Below are positions 1 through 12,578 of a DNA stretch of 64,000 nt, in pieces. Positions within the stretch are counted from its first letter, which is position 1. Each line of letters starts with the position of its first letter. Both the position numbers and the translations under genes were made by a program. The notes under the pieces are model-generated. The model searched no databases, was not told the origin of the DNA, and saw only the letters and a program-made list of their open reading frames with translations. This stretch comes from Siderastrea siderea (Eukaryota; Cnidaria; Anthozoa; Scleractinia; Rhizangiidae), in contig OZ034968.1 in NCBI GenBank assembly GCA_964030785.1, positions 38,113,186 through 38,177,185 on the forward strand, read 5' to 3'.

Positions 1-200
1 ACTTCAGCCAGTCATTTCACATATTTACTTGGTGACCTTGGCTTTATATATTTCACTATGAATGGGTTTGTGGAAAATTGGCATTTGAATTCTGAAGGGA
101 CTTGAATTTTTCTTGACAGTGCAATTGATGTTGAACAGCTTTTGCAAACAAAACAATCATTTGGGGGTGGAGTTTGCAAAGGTTCCGACAGTCTGTAAAG

Positions 201-431
201 TAAAGATACTCTAAGTGTAAAGAAGATCCTCGCAGTTATTAACGCAACTTATGCAGTTGCGAAAAGAAAGCCTGAAAAAATCAGGCTTGCCGGCAAGCCT
301 GATTTTTTCAGGCTTTCTTTTCGCAACTGCATAAGTTGCGTTAATAACTGCGAGGATCTTCTTTACACTTATTTCTTCATTCCGCAGTTCAAATATATGA
401 GTTTCATATATTCATAATTTAAAGATACTCT
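201..431. repeat. Perfect 160-bp palindrome (foldback MITE)
   Basis: Bases 212-371 form a perfect palindrome centred on GCC|GGC at 291/292, with no loop. The insertion is bracketed by a 12-bp direct repeat, TAAAGATACTCT, at 201-212 and 420-431, which looks like a target-site duplication. A degenerate relative lies near 770-900, sharing GATCCTC-CAGTTA and CTTGAAAAA words. No coding potential. Confidence 0.85.
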
Positions 432-913
432 GGCAAACACACCATCACTTTGAATCTGGCAGGCATTGGTTATCCAAGATGCATGTTGATAAATATGTTT
501 TTGGGCAAAGGTTTTGGTTGTACAGGGACTTTGACTGATGACATATATAAATTATATGGACAGCTATGTTAATCCTTAATTTTCTGAAAACACTTCAAAA
601 GGACTGTTGTACACTTAGAGCAACCATGGTTAATCAGCCATTCTGGGGTTATTTCACATCTCCTTTATAAACAGTTACTGAATGCATGCCAGCCTCGTTT
701 TGACACCCAGCAATACAACACTGTTTTGACCTGTTTTCCACTACCTTATCGGTAACAGTTCTGAAATAATGATCCTCACAGTTAAATGCATTCAACTTGA
801 GCACTTGAAAAAGCAAACTTGAAAAATTTCAGTCTCGGCCAGGATCAAATTTGCCTTTTCAACTGCTCAAGTTGAAAACATTTAAAAACTGCAAGCCCTT
901 TATGGCCACATTT

Positions 914-1850
914 GTTAGGGAAGGTACGTTTTTTCTTGGGGGGGGAGGGCTGGGGAATTTTGGTATTTTTTTCCCAAAAAAGTGTTGGCCCTCCCTTGCG
1001 TTTTAATTAAAAAACTCCTGACCCCCCACCTTTAGGTGACTGACAAAAGCGCGACCCTCCCCTCACTACAACATGGTATGTTCCATGCTGTAGAAACCTC
1101 AGAACGTTTCGCTTGTGAACGCAAAGTGTTTGAATATGAATATATCTCGATATTGAATGTGTGCGTGCTGAAACAAGAAAATGCGAACAATCATTGTGGG
1201 ATATTTACGTTTTATAGCTGAAGTTTGAATATGGAAGTATTTGAGTATTATAAAGTTTTGAACATAAAATATCTAAGGGAAAATACACGCGCTTCTTTCT
1301 CCGACTAGCCGGCATTGCTGTTGGTTACTTTAACAGAAAGGTTTAGTTGTTTAGCATGCGAAATCTGCCTCTCAAAAACAAATATTTCCGACATTTCTGA
1401 CAGGGTAGAGCGCATTGTTGGATCTACTAGTAATTCTTCAGAACTAAACGGCTCAGGAGATCAGGCAGCAGATAGCCAACAGCAAGAAGCTGAAGAAACG
1501 ATACCTGAGTCAAGTACTTCTCGATACGGACAGAAAAGGACACGAGTCCTCCGAGAAAAACTATGTGCCATGGCATAATATACATGTAAAAATGTAACCT
1601 AGTACCTATAATAAAACACCAAATTAAATCAAAGTAGGTGAAAAGAAAAACTTAAACTGTAAGAAAAATGGAAAGCAACATCACAAAAATTCTCATTAAA
1701 AAATTCTGGAAAAGATGTGTAACCCTCCCTTGAATAGCTCACATGAGGTGTGGCCCTCCCCTTTTGGTGCTCACTTTCACTGATGACCTTCCCCTCTGAG
1801 GCCCCAGCCCTCCCCCCCCCCCCCCCAAGAAAAAACGTACCTTCCCTTAC
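914..1850. mobile_element. Non-autonomous DNA transposon with about 29-bp TIRs
   Basis: The left end reads GTTAGGGAAGGTACG and the right end is its reverse complement with one mismatch. Both continue through a T-run and CTTGGGGG into a long G or C tract. The interior carries GC-rich CCCTCCC-containing words at both ends and no convincing gene; the two short open frames inside look like chance. No clear target duplication was found. Confidence 0.7.
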
Positions 1851-2608
1851 ATCAGGCAGTTCACACATGATTTATTTCATATGTATCCATCTTCAAAAAG
1901 ACTGAATTCTCCTGGCAATTGGAACTGTTTCCTCATCAGAAGTACAAATGTCTGAAAGGGTGTGAGCAGAAGTCAATTGCTCTTTTAACAGAAGGGACAG
2001 TTTAGAATTTGCATTGTCTAATACTCCATTTTTGCATAGTTCACCTGGTGTTACTGAACTCAAACTACAAATTTTTCACTGACACTTAAGAAAAATGGGC
2101 CTGAATGTCTTTCCTTTGAATTAAGCTTCTTGTACAGGCTACAGGCAAAAGACAAAAAATCATATAATTGCAAATCCTTCAATCTTTTCAGATTACCCTT
2201 GCAAATGTTTATAAACCTTCTCATTGGACAGTTGCATGCGTAATGTGGGAAAATGCTTGGAAATGTGATAGTTCATTGCATTTTCCATTGAATTAAACTT
2301 AGCATGTAAGTACAATATATGGAACTAGGGAGTTTTCCTAAACCTAGGTGTATTTCCTTTGCCAATTCTTTAAGTTGTCTTATCAAAACAAGCAAACCTC
2401 AGACAGCTCTGTTTGTAAGGTTAAGCATTCTTCTTTTGTTGGTTGTCCTTTATAAGCTATCCTTTCCAGTTACAAAACTCTATCATCTCAAATGTTCTTA
2501 TTTTTCTTGTAACTGCAACCAACCAATATATTCGCAGAAACAACTGCCGCCAAGAAACACTCAAGCCAAAAAAAGAAGAATTCCATAAAATAAACGTGGT
2601 GTTTTACA
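1851..2608. other. Unassigned AT-rich host DNA
   Basis: No coding exon, RNA gene or strong repeat structure is visible. A short open frame at 2319-2588 has no recognisable domain and is regarded as chance. Confidence 0.5.
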
Positions 2609-2743
2609 CGTAATAGCCCTTTTCACAGTTACCTTTTGTCATTTGCATGACAATGTAATTGAACGTGGATGTGAGGCACACATCCACGTTCAAATACATT
2701 GTCATGCAAATGACAAAAGGTAACTGTGAAAAGGGCTATTACG
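2609..2743. repeat. Foldback element, 135 bp
   Basis: The arms CGTAATAGCCCTTTTCACAG and its reverse complement meet around a 15-base loop near 2676. One mismatch (AATTGAA against ATTTGAA) breaks an otherwise perfect stem of about 60 bp. Not coding. Confidence 0.85.
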
Positions 2744-3566
2744 CTTACAGCTGTAAATAAGACGCAAAAAACTTGAGACAAGTGCCTGTGAAAGTTCAAG
2801 CCCATTTTTAATACATTCTAAGCCTTCGCATTCGATTTTGTGTCTTCATTGTGAAACAGATTGAAAGAAGACTCGCAATCGAAATCTCCTCTTTTCGCTC
2901 TGTTGGCTGGAAGATTCCACAGTTTCCACAGTAAAAGGATTCTTATAAATCTTCCTGAGATGACGAAATCCACAATCATCTGCTAGAATATAGTTATAAT
3001 TTGAGCGTAGTTTGTTCAACACTCAACTGGGAAAATCTCAGGCCGAAACTTGTCACTTGCATCTTCAATATTGACTGCTCTACTAACCTAAAATAAAGCT
3101 GGTCCTTCATTCCATCGATTTTCATGGTCTCAGAAACAGAAATGGATCGAAATGGAAGGCCGAAAGCTGCAACTTTAATGCCATTTCCCAGGTCAAGTGG
3201 CTGTTGACACCGCGAACGTTTATGTTTTCGATAACACAACCATCACGCTCATGTTCTTGACATAATACACAGCAGGAGTGTACACAGATCCAGAATTTAG
3301 AGAAATGTGGTGCCCAAACGCTGTGCTGTCGCCAAAAATACTAAGAGCAAATAAACAATAACAACAAACGAATTCCTTTTCCACAATCGAGTCACCACGA
3401 ACAAAAAAACACATATTCTCGAGTAGTTTGCGCGAGACGACGCGCGAGACTTCGTTGCACTTCGCGCATGCTCGTTAGAGTTTTCGAATGATTGACAGAT
3501 TTCTTTTCTGGGGCAATCATGTAGAGGCCAAAAGCGGCAAGATCAAAGGTAGCTGCCAGCCCTGCT
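2744..3566. other. Host DNA left of the hAT insertion, no recognised gene
   Basis: The minus strand holds several overlapping open frames (2994-3700), but none matches a family I recognise and the longest runs into the hAT terminus at 3575. Joining 3566 to 9312 restores the pre-insertion host sequence without revealing a known protein. Confidence 0.4.
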
Positions 3567-4065
3567 GTAATGTATAGGCCTTTCCAGATTGTGCTCGGCA
3601 CTTTTTTAGCGCAATTTGGCTTTGGGAGCACTATTTTGATCAGAGAGCACTTTTTTGGCCAAAGAGCATCTTCTGACAACTTTTTTGGTAAACAAGCCAA
3701 TTTCTAGCTTATTTGAAGCAAATTACTGGATTTTTTGTTTTATATAGCAATTTCAAGTTCCCTTGACTACAAATAATATCTCAACTAGGCTAAAACTGGT
3801 GATTTCGACATTTGATTGGGTATCCATTCCTGTGGTACGTCGGTAACTACAAATATTGGGTAGCCTGTGGGCTGTTGAACTAGTTAAGACGGATTCCGCT
3901 CAACGTTCGAGCAATAAGTGCAAAAAATATTTACCAAAAAACTACTCATAGCACGGTCACATTTTAAATGCTATTTGAAACATCTCACTCTAGTTCACTT
4001 GTCCAAGTGACCCCGCGATGAAATTCTCAAGCATTCTCGAGAAAATTAATTTCAAATCTCTTTAA

Positions 4066-6302
4066 AGTGCTACTATGATAAAAAATATGAATTTTTTGTT
4101 CTCTCCATATTTCGAAAATATAAGTACATATTACTCACCTTGCAAAGTTCTAAGTCGAAATTCGTACGGGAAGTCCGATTATTTTAACTGTAATTTTCGA
4201 GTTCGGCTTGCCGCCATTACTCAATTCAAAAATGACCGGGACGAGTTGGGCCGAGTTGGCCCTGAGAGGAAGTGACGTAGAAGTCTCAACACAACAAAAC
4301 AAACGTGGCTACTTTCTTATGCATTTGGAGAGGTGTGAGGGTTCGCAAGATTCATTTCTTCGATTTTGAGCTGAAGTATGCGTGGTTGGCGCTCTGTTGT
4401 TGAAGATTACGGCAAAGAAAGCATCGATGAATCGGAAATTTTCATTCACAGTTCACCGACGAGTGGGTACGTTTATTTTAAGCCGAAAAGCTTCGTTTGC
4501 GTTCACCGGAAGGTCTTCAATCCTGTTGGACACCCAGCTGTTTGCTCTCTGCATTTTACGGCTGAATGTTTTACTCAAGCATTTATGAGAAAAGTACAAG
4601 GAAATATTTAAAACCAGGATCAGTTCCAGCCATCAGGAAGAAAAACAGCAATCATATCTGAGCGGGATCGTCGAATGGTGGGCGAATATTTATTTGCCGT
4701 TTGTGCTAACATCACATGTACGGTAAGATACACATTTCCTCACAGAACTAAGAGATACTTCGCTCGGTTGTCTTGTGCATATACATGTATAATTCCCAAC
4801 AGATTTCGGCTTAACTGCATAATATGTGCCTCTTCGCATGACATATTTTTTTTGTCGCCGCCAAGCCGGCTCCCCAATACGTAGAAAATATTTTTATTCA
4901 ACTTGGCTACGCGGTACGCGGTAAGCAGAAAATAGGAAAACATTACCGTGTATTCCGCGTACTATAAACGTTCCCCACTTAAACTTCCGCTAAAAGAATA
5001 TTATTTGAAGTTCCTATAGACTAGTGGACTATAATAGAACATCACCGTGTATTCCTCGTTCTATAAACGAAAATATTACGCGAAATTTCTTTGAATTACT
5101 CGGCTACATATAACGTAAAAAATATCAACAACCGGGCTTAATCGACCATAACAAACCTTGCTGTGTATTGCTTGTTCTTTTTACTGCGTAGCCAGCTCCT
5201 AACATCCCTCGTACATTTCAATTTATCTCTCTCCGCGTACCGTGTAGCCAGCTCCTAATATCTCTTTCATACTTCAATTAATTTCTCTTGACGTACGGCG
5301 TAGCGAGCTCCCAAAGTCTATAATTTCTTGAGCCTATCACCGCGTTCGGGGTAGCCACTTCTCTCAGTAACGCTTTCGATGTGACGGCTTCTTCCAGTTT
5401 ATACGTAGACATCTGATGGTAAATCAGCGTTTATCTCTATGAATTCGCATTTGCTTGTTTACTAGGTAGTAAGATTACCGTGTTCGCACAATTACACGGG
5501 CGATTCGCGACATCACTTCGTTTTAATACGTGAATTTATTTTCCTCGACCTTTTGTCTCATCTTTAAAATTCTGAATGTATGTTGGGCTCAGGGCTCTCT
5601 ATATTTATTTAAAAAGTTTCATGTAGCGTTATGTGGGCTTTTCTTATAGAAGAGAGAGCTTATTATTATAGGATTTATTATTTTTAGGTGTAAAATCTTT
5701 CTAACTACAATTCAGGATACTGACAGACATGTGAAACAGTTAAATTTATTGTATTTTCGGACGGATTTCAGTGTTTGTGATTTGGGATAACTGGGATATT
5801 TGTTCGGCTTCTTGATCAATTCTTGCATTGTGAGACGGCTTCCTCTTCGGTAGCGAGAGGCTCTAAACTGTCATCGTATGGCGCGACTTCTGCGAGTTCG
5901 CCGACTTCGCTAAAAAAAACTTTGTTCTTAATCGCTCTCAAAAGAACTGGACGACAAATTCGACGGTAAACACATCCATATAATGCAGTGTTTGGCTCTC
6001 AATTTTCGACTCTTCATTATACTCTTCTCAGGCCTTTGTTGTGGCGATGGTTGACACTTCTACGTCACGAGCAAAATTCACGTGGTTAGAGATAAGACCG
6101 CTTCCATGAAATTCGCGGGCTTCTCTTTTGCGAACAGAGTAATGGCGGACGTGTTTAACGCGGTTTTCGGACATATATTCCTGGGCCGTGTAAGCATATA
6201 TCGATCTAATTTATCGCGATTCATATAATATGGCATCTATTGAACAGTTTGAAGTTTAAAAAAGTTGAAAACAAAACAAAAAATTTTCATCGTAGTAGCA
6301 CT
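4066..6302. mobile_element. TTAA-flanked DNA transposon, Kolobok-like
   Basis: The ends are AGTGCTACTATGAT and the reverse complement of AGTGCTACTACGAT, flanked on each side by TTAA (4062-4065 and 6303-6306). A THAP-domain remnant lies inside. TTAA targets together with THAP suggest the Kolobok superfamily, although piggyBac also uses TTAA. From 4670 to 6230 I see only degenerate sequence with repeated GCGTA-CGGTA words. Confidence 0.65.
4378..4660 (+). pseudogene. THAP zinc-finger fragment
   Basis: A 77-codon frame ends with VCSLHFTAECF, the C-terminal C-x2-H core of THAP DNA-binding domains. The expected downstream motif, LKPGSVPAI, is present immediately afterwards (about 4613-4640) but in another frame, separated by a stop at 4609-4611. 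This is therefore a frameshifted remnant, or an exon edge, of a THAP-type transposase inside the TTAA element. The N-terminal C-x-C half of the finger is not obvious. Confidence 0.6.
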
Positions 6303-6553
6303 TTAAAGTATGCTAAAAACGGGCGCCATTTTGTTTTGAACTGACATGAAGCGTCTTTTTAATTGAAATGTGGATAACTTCAAATCCAATTTTCTCTCGC
6401 GGGGTCAGCTTGGGAGCAAAAGTAACGATAAGTTCTTCTTATCTGTTCTCAAAATGTGACAGTGCTGCAAGTATTTTTTTGGTAATTTAATTTTTGCACT
6501 TACTGCTCGAACGTTGAGCGGAAATCGTCTTAATAACTAATCTAACGCCTTAT

Positions 6554-8485
6554 ATGGAATATCTGTCTGCCCAGATCAAAATGGCGGACGCTTCGTCGAG
6601 TGGCGAAGAAATCGAAGAAAATCCCATAGAAACTGCCATAAGTAGAGGCGCTTCATTATCAGAACCGGCAAAAGCGTCCATTTCCCGAAAGCGAAAGATT
6701 ATAGTCAATGATGGGAAATATAAAGCGAGTCGTGAGCACAAGAATCTCAACAGTAAAACGTCGGTTTGGGACAGGATTCGAGACCACCCTGGTCAACATT
6801 TAGAGTTCGTCAAAGGACAGTTGAAATGCAATGCTTGTCACGAGATACTCGCCCTGAAGAAGAGCTCAGTTGACAGACATATGAAGTCGAAGAAGCATCT
6901 GGCTGGAATTGCAAGAATCACTGCAGACAGAAAAGAGAGTCAGACCATTTTCCAGTGCTTGCAGAGGCAAGACAAGCAAGAAAATGCAAGTGGTACTACA
7001 TTGCCGGCCAACCTGAGACTCTTTCGTTTTGAGGTAGTGGAAACTCTCCTTTTGGCAGGAATACCTATTTCGAAAGTTGACATTTTGCGCCCCCTCTTAG
7101 AATAGTATGGACAAAGGTTAACTTCAAGTAGTCACATGAATGACCTTATACCTGCTGTCTTAGATAAGGAGAAAGAGAAGTTGAAAGCCGAGCTCAACGT
7201 TGTTACAGAAGCCTCCATCATATTTGATGGTACAGCACGACTAGGGGAAGCCCTTGCTATTGTGGTTCGGTATGTTCAGCAAGATTTCAGACCAACCCAG
7301 CGCCTTTTACGGCTAGAGGTTCTTGCTAAGCCTCTCAAGGGTAACGAGTTGGCCCAGAGACTGATGACATGTATGGCTGTTAATAACAGTTTCAAGCCAG
7401 ATATGATTTTGGCTGCAATGAGAGATGGCGCCTCAGTAAATGGCAATGCCATAAAGCAACTGTTATTCTTTTATCCAACGATTATGGATATCACTTGCTT
7501 CTCCCATACTATCAATAATGTGGGTTCCAACTTTGTGTTCAAGGTTCTGGATGTATTCTTCCACCACTGGGTGAATTTATTTGCCCACAGCTACAATGCG
7601 AAACTTCTCTGGAAACAGAAAACTGGGAAGTCGATGTCCTCCCACAGTAACACGCGCTGGTGGAGCAAGTGGGAAGTGCTGAAGCAAGTATCAGATTACT
7701 TTGGCGATGTGGCCCCCTTCTTACAAGAGAACGACAATCTCTCACCGCAGACTCGCCGGCATCTCCTGGACATTTTCGAAAGTCCACAGGAATTACAGCT
7801 ACTTAAGTTAGAACTTGCAGTTCTAGTGGATGCTGGTGTCCATTTTGTAACTGCCACCTATTACCTCGAAGGAGATGGGCCACTGATTTTCACATGTTTT
7901 GAGCGATTATCAGCTGTCCAGCATGCAGTTGCGGTAGGCCACTTTCCCTGCCTTGAAGCCATTGCTAGAGAGATTGCTGGGGGTAATGCTGCCCTGCAGA
8001 ATCGTTTGATCACTGAGGCTAAGGCATGTGTTCGACCTGGATTGAACTTCTTTCAAGAGAAGTTTAATATCCAGTTCATCTCAAATGTCCTTGCTTTTAA
8101 GGCAGCACGTTTCTGTTGTCCGGTCCAAGTTACTGCGCTAAGACCAGATGCTCGTTCTCTGGAAGAGTTGAAGAACTTTCCATTCGTAAATGATGCCATG
8201 GTTGCTGCATTAGCAACAGAGCTGCCACTATATATTGCTGCTGCGGATGGCTTTGTTTGTAATAATGAAGAGGAGAAGCTTACATGGTGGGCAGCACATC
8301 AGGACACTCTTCCACACTGGACCGCATTGGTCAGAAAGGTGTTACTTGTCCAGCCAAGCTCTGCAAGTGCTGAAAGGGTTTTTAGCCTTCTCGCTACACT
8401 GTCAGCACAACAAGAGGCAGCGCTAGAGGACTACATAGAGGCATCTGTGATGGTCAGATACAATAATAACCAGAGAAAGCTCTAA
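6554..8485 (+). pseudogene. hAT transposase, one in-frame stop
   Basis: One reading frame runs from the ATG at 6554 to 8485 and is interrupted only by a TAG at 7103-7105. The first 183 codons carry a BED zinc finger (C-x2-C near residues 93-96 with H-x5-H, CNACHEI and DRHMKSKKH). The second part carries the RNase-H-like core and ends with the hAT C-terminal dimerisation motif SSASAERVFSLLATL. Conserved family words such as DGAS and CFSHTINNVG are present. A single nonsense codon implies recent inactivation, or use of a second protein starting at 7136. It is the autonomous gene of the surrounding element. Confidence 0.9.
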
Positions 8486-8896
8486 ATGAGTTCTTATTAG
8501 CTACTAACATTTTTACTACTTTGTCAGCACTATATTGCTTGCACATTGGAAACCATGTTTTCCTGTTTTACATCTTTTGTAATCATTTTCTCTTTAGGAG
8601 ATTGTTATAGTTGAGTTCTGTTATCAAGTTTGAGGTGGAGATTGATATAGTTAAGTTTTGTTGTCAAGTTTTGTTAGCTTTGATTAAATAAAAAACAAAC
8701 ATTCAATATTTATTTTTTTATTAATATTTATTTTATTTTATGTTTTCAAAATGAATTTATTCTATTTAACTAGCTAATTGATGGATTAGTTGATTCTTTA
8801 TATAATCTGTCTTAGGCTTTACTCATTTTCTAGAATGAATTCTAGTAATGTTAGCCAGAAAAGCAGATATGGTATTATATAAATGAACATTGTTTT

Positions 8897-9039
8897 AGAG
8901 TGGTTTCCATAAACCCGTGAAATATTAGTGTTGAAGGTACAGAGTAGAAGGTAAGAAAACACAAAAGAGAACAAAAGCATTTATAATAGTAAGTTGTTAT
9001 ACGCTAAAGTGTGTTTCACAGGTTTATGGAAACTACTCT
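8897..9039. repeat. Foldback MITE inside the hAT 3' region
   Basis: AGAGTGGTTTCCATAAACC at the left is inverted at the right as GGTTTATGGAAACTACTCT. The interior is AT-rich. Not coding. Confidence 0.7.
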
Positions 9040-9311
9040 GACTAACGCATTTATTTAATAAAAGTATTATTCGTTATTTGTGCAATTATTGACTTGTATT
9101 CAATGGAAACTTGCCTTTTAGTTGCAAATCTAAATTGGAAAGCCTCTTTTCTTTCAAATAATTAAAAATATTCGGTAGCACTTTTTTAATTTTTGGAGCA
9201 ACTTTTGAGCACTATTTTGGTTTTGGAGCACTTTTTAAGCATCTTTTGGGCATTTTTGGGAGCACTTTTTTAGCTTTTTGGGAGCACAATCTGGAAAGGC
9301 CTAGTAATGTA

Positions 9312-9944
9312 TACGGTAACATAGCGAGTCCACGGTACGCTCAAGCTCGGAAACTTCGTTAACTGCAAAACCAAAATGTACTTTTGAATCGTCTGGCAAA
9401 GGAATATGAAATACTCCCAGAAGGTGCGAATCTTTCCGTCGAAATTGTTCGAGAATTCCTTACTGCCGGGCATTTTTTGGAGAACTCGGTGCCAAGCTGC
9501 TGGCCAGGTCATCTTAACACGACAAAAAGTGAAAAGTCCTAAAAAGTATAACAAGTCACAGTTTACGAAAGAAAACAAAATGCCAGTCTGCATAGTCTGC
9601 AGTCTGCACAGTCTGCAGTCTGCGTTTTAACATGACCGCAATGACTGACCTCTCCTCAAATTATTACCTACTACACTTGTTTCTTTCACATCTTGTTGTG
9701 ACCTCGATTTATATTCTTCAGTAATATGCAGACAATCATTAGTTGACCTTAACTGAGGTTTCAGTTTTAGATTTAATTTGAAATTTTTACGCAGTCGTTT
9801 TGTTCTAGTGTCAGTTTGACTTTTTAGCCCTGTAGCCTACTAGCCCGATGGTTGCTCTATCTCCAATTTTGGTCCAACTGGGTTTTTAGCGGGATGTTGT
9901 TTTGCATTCCAAGGGTATTGCTGAGTAAACGAAAAAGCTGTTTT
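9312..9944. other. Host DNA right of the hAT, no recognised gene
   Basis: Contains a short CTGCA-rich direct repeat (about 9585-9625). Minus-strand frames at 9270-9593 continue across the hAT footprint towards 3480-3566, but I do not recognise a protein. Confidence 0.4.
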
Positions 9945-10157
9945 AGGCCCAGTTCAGACGCCGTACCCCTCATGGGCCGTACCAAATACATTTTCGCTCC
10001 TAGGTCGTATTTAAGTGGCAAACTTTGCCGTACCCTGAGATTTTGGCTTGCCTAATTGAAATCTGTCGAAAAAACTCATTTGGACACCGTACAACTGCCA
10101 AAAAACTACGTACTACTTGGTACGGCACATGGGAGGTGCAGCGTCTGAACTGGGCTT
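9945..10157. repeat. MITE with about 40-bp TIRs
   Basis: The left end AGGCCCAGTTCAGACGCCGT and the right end (reverse complement AAGCCCAGTTCAGACGCTG) continue into matching GTACGGCC/GGTACGGC words. TTTA or TTTAT flanks both ends. Confidence 0.8.
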
Positions 10158-10974
10158 TATGCACTCAGGTGCTATAGTGGAGGGGGAAGTATTTGCAAGA
10201 ATAATTGCGTGTGTTGTTTTGTCCTCAGGGTATGTCTTAAAAATCCCAAATAAGCGAGGATAAGACTTGTCATTTCAACACAGGTCAAGCACGCAATGCG
10301 TGCTTATGTTTTCATGTTGCATCACTGGTTCTAAGTGATGCAGCGTTAGGTTGCCATCAGTGTTCTCAGGTACTGGAGCTTGCGCAGTCTCTACAATTTA
10401 ATAAACAGTAGGCAATTGTTAAGAAAGTACACATCGGCTTCCAGTCTCATAAAATATTGACATCAGGAAATGACGATAAGAGACGGGTAGAAACATAAAA
10501 TTATTTTCCCTCTTTGTGACTTAAAAACCTCGTTTTTGATGGTTTGAGTTGTTACTCTGTGTTCCCTTTCTGGTCCTTTATTAAGCGATGTAATTCTGTT
10601 TCATATTGAGGAATACCGAGTAAATCTCAGAGCATAATACTGGGATCAAGACAGGTGGACATCGCGAAAGTAAGCGTGATTTACCTTCTATATCTCGCTG
10701 TAAAACTGTAGTTAACTGAAATAGATCTGAAGTCGTGGTCTCAGTCAGGCTGTCGTCGCAGACTGCATTGTCAGTGTCAGTGTCTGATAGCTCTTCACAA
10801 GGCACTTTACTGATCCATGTATCGAGAGACTGGAAAGATTGAGCTGAAGCTTTCCGCTTTCTGTTTTCCTGTTCTCTCCTACCCATAACATACCACACAA
10901 AAAATGATTTAGCATCTTCGGGCGTTCATGCGCTCATACAAACAGAGAATACTACCCGACGCGTTAGCCTGGAG
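10158..10974. other. Unassigned host DNA
   Basis: No repeat structure is evident. A 105-codon minus-strand frame (10581-10898) begins with a basic stretch and QSFQSLDTWI. It could be a first exon but matches nothing I can name. Confidence 0.35.
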
Positions 10975-11281
10975 GGGGTACTTAGTTCAATTTTTACTGG
11001 GTATGTGCCGCTGGCCTGTCCGAGCCCCTACCCCATTATAGTCTCTTCTGTAGCCAATTATAGACCCCATGTTAGTCACTTTTGGGCAAATATACCCCAA
11101 ATCCCTACTTGCCCGAATTTACTTACCCCTGAAATCCCGCAAATGTGCGACCCCATTCTAGTAACTCTATTAGTTCCTATTGAAAATGCAACCCCATTAT
11201 AGTCAATCCAGTTGTGAAAATGCGACCACATCCAGCGGCACATCCCCATTAGCCTATTACTTGGAAGTACACCCCCCGGCG
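10975..11281. repeat. Inverted-repeat MITE
   Basis: GTATGTGCCGCTGG near 11000 is inverted as CCAGCGGCACAT near 11235. The outer flanks GGGGGTACTT and AAGTACACCCCC also mirror each other. The interior repeats CCCCATTATAG-type words. Confidence 0.65.
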
Positions 11282-11530
11282 TGTTAGCAGACGTGTCTGA
11301 CAAAAATCGTGACTCCAGTGTCATTGGCTCGCTCGTCTAGACCCCCGTGCAAAGCGTGCAGCACGTTGATTTCATTATCCATTTAGATAAGCTCGGATCG
11401 ACTTCTTTGCGCTCACTGAAATGTTCTGCGTGGCTCGGGCTACTAGAGTGCAGCTGGTTTTAGTTTACCAGTGATACATTACTGCTATTTCCGCCGTTTG
11501 GTTTTGTTTAACTATCACTGTTAAGTTTTA

Positions 11531-12578
11531 AAGATTTACTAGTATCCTTCAGTTTAACCGACTGCACTCCTTAGCTCGGACATTGAGTATCAAAATGTGG
11601 ACCTTTGGGGCCTGTCGGGGGGTGCGAACGCACCCCGTGCACCCCCTCCCCCCCCTGGTTACGGGCCTGTAGATAGAGCTCTTGTTAGAACGGAGAAAAT
11701 TGGCTATGGAACTTAGTGAGCGAAATTGACGTACGGTAAGTAAATGTGCGGTACTTGGAAAAAGACCAGTTTCAAGCTAACTGATTGCCTAAGAGTGTTC
11801 AAACGATTAGAAATTCAATTCTTTAATGAGGAAAATGGAGATACTTTGGCTTAAGTTGAAAGCCAGTTTTTCAAGCTTATCAACAAATTTCTGTAGACTC
11901 TCTGTTAGGGGAGCTTTACTCATATTTTACTTATAAAGAGTATGGAAAACATACAATATTTTTTAACCATAACAAGGAGCTTTTTAGCCCGTACTGTAAT
12001 CATACGCACGTTGGTACAACAGCTTGTTTTTTTTAAGAATATTTAAAAGATTTAAAGATTTACTAGTATCCTTCAGTTTAACCGACTGCACTCCTTAGCT
12101 CGGACATTGAGTATCAAAATGTGGACCTTTGGGGCCTGTCGGGGGGTGCGAACGCACCCCTTGCACCCCTCCCCCCCTGGTTACGGGCCTGTAGATAGAG
12201 CTCTTGTTAGAACGGAGAAAATTGGCTATGGAACTTAGTGAGCGAAATTGACGTACGGTAAGTAAATGTGCGGTACTTGGAAAAAGACCAGTTTCAAGCT
12301 AACTGATTGCCTAAGAGTGTTCAAACGATTAGAAATTCAATTCTTTAATGAGGAAAATGGAGATACTTTGGCTTAAGTTGAAAGCCAGTTTTTCAAGCTT
12401 ATCAACAAATTTCTGTAGACTCTCTGTTAGGGGAGCTTTACTCATATTTTACTTATAAAGAGTATGGAAAACATACAATTTTTTTTTAACCATAACAAGG
12501 AGCTTTTTAGCCCGTACTGTAATCATACGCACGTAGGTACAACAGCTTGTTTTTTTAAGCATATTTAAAAATCAGTTA
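11531..12578. repeat. Tandem direct duplication, 524-bp unit, two copies
   Basis: Copy 1 begins AAGATTTACTAGTATCC at 11531 and copy 2 at 12055, a period of 524 bp. The two copies differ by only a handful of substitutions and length changes in homopolymers (for example in the CCCC and TTTT runs), so the duplication is recent. Each holds a G/C-rich block (CTGTCGGGGGGTGCG) followed by AT-rich DNA. No gene recognised. Confidence 0.9.

Larger units (their letters stand above)
3882..6537. mobile_element. Inverted-repeat element nested in the hAT
   Basis: Arms of roughly 150 bp face each other. The left arm begins TTAAGACGGATTCCGCTCAA, and the right arm is its imperfect reverse complement ending near 6536. 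Both share TTCGAGCA, AGTGCAAAAA and GACCCCGCGA further in. The flanks share AACTA, a possible 5-bp duplication. The superfamily is not identified. It contains the TTAA element at 4066-6302. Confidence 0.6.
3575..9303 (+). mobile_element. hAT-superfamily DNA transposon, 5.7 kb, nested
   Basis: The termini are TAGGCCTTTCCAGATTGTGC at 3575 and its reverse complement ending at 9303. They are flanked by an exact 8-bp duplication, GTAATGTA, at 3567-3574 and 9304-9311, which is the hallmark length for hAT. Sub-terminal GAGCAC/GTGCTC words are repeated on both sides (3600-3690 and 9180-9290) and may be transposase sites. The transposase at 6554-8485 has an in-frame stop. About 2.6 kb of the left half is other transposons inserted into it. 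Confidence 0.93.

Noticed and set aside
9270..9593. Possible host protein split by the hAT insertion (continuing at 3392-3566)
   Set aside because: The join is real at DNA level, but no frame gives a recognisable protein.
10581..10898. 105-codon minus-strand frame with QSFQSLDTWI, possible exon
   Set aside because: No family, promoter or neighbouring exon recognised.
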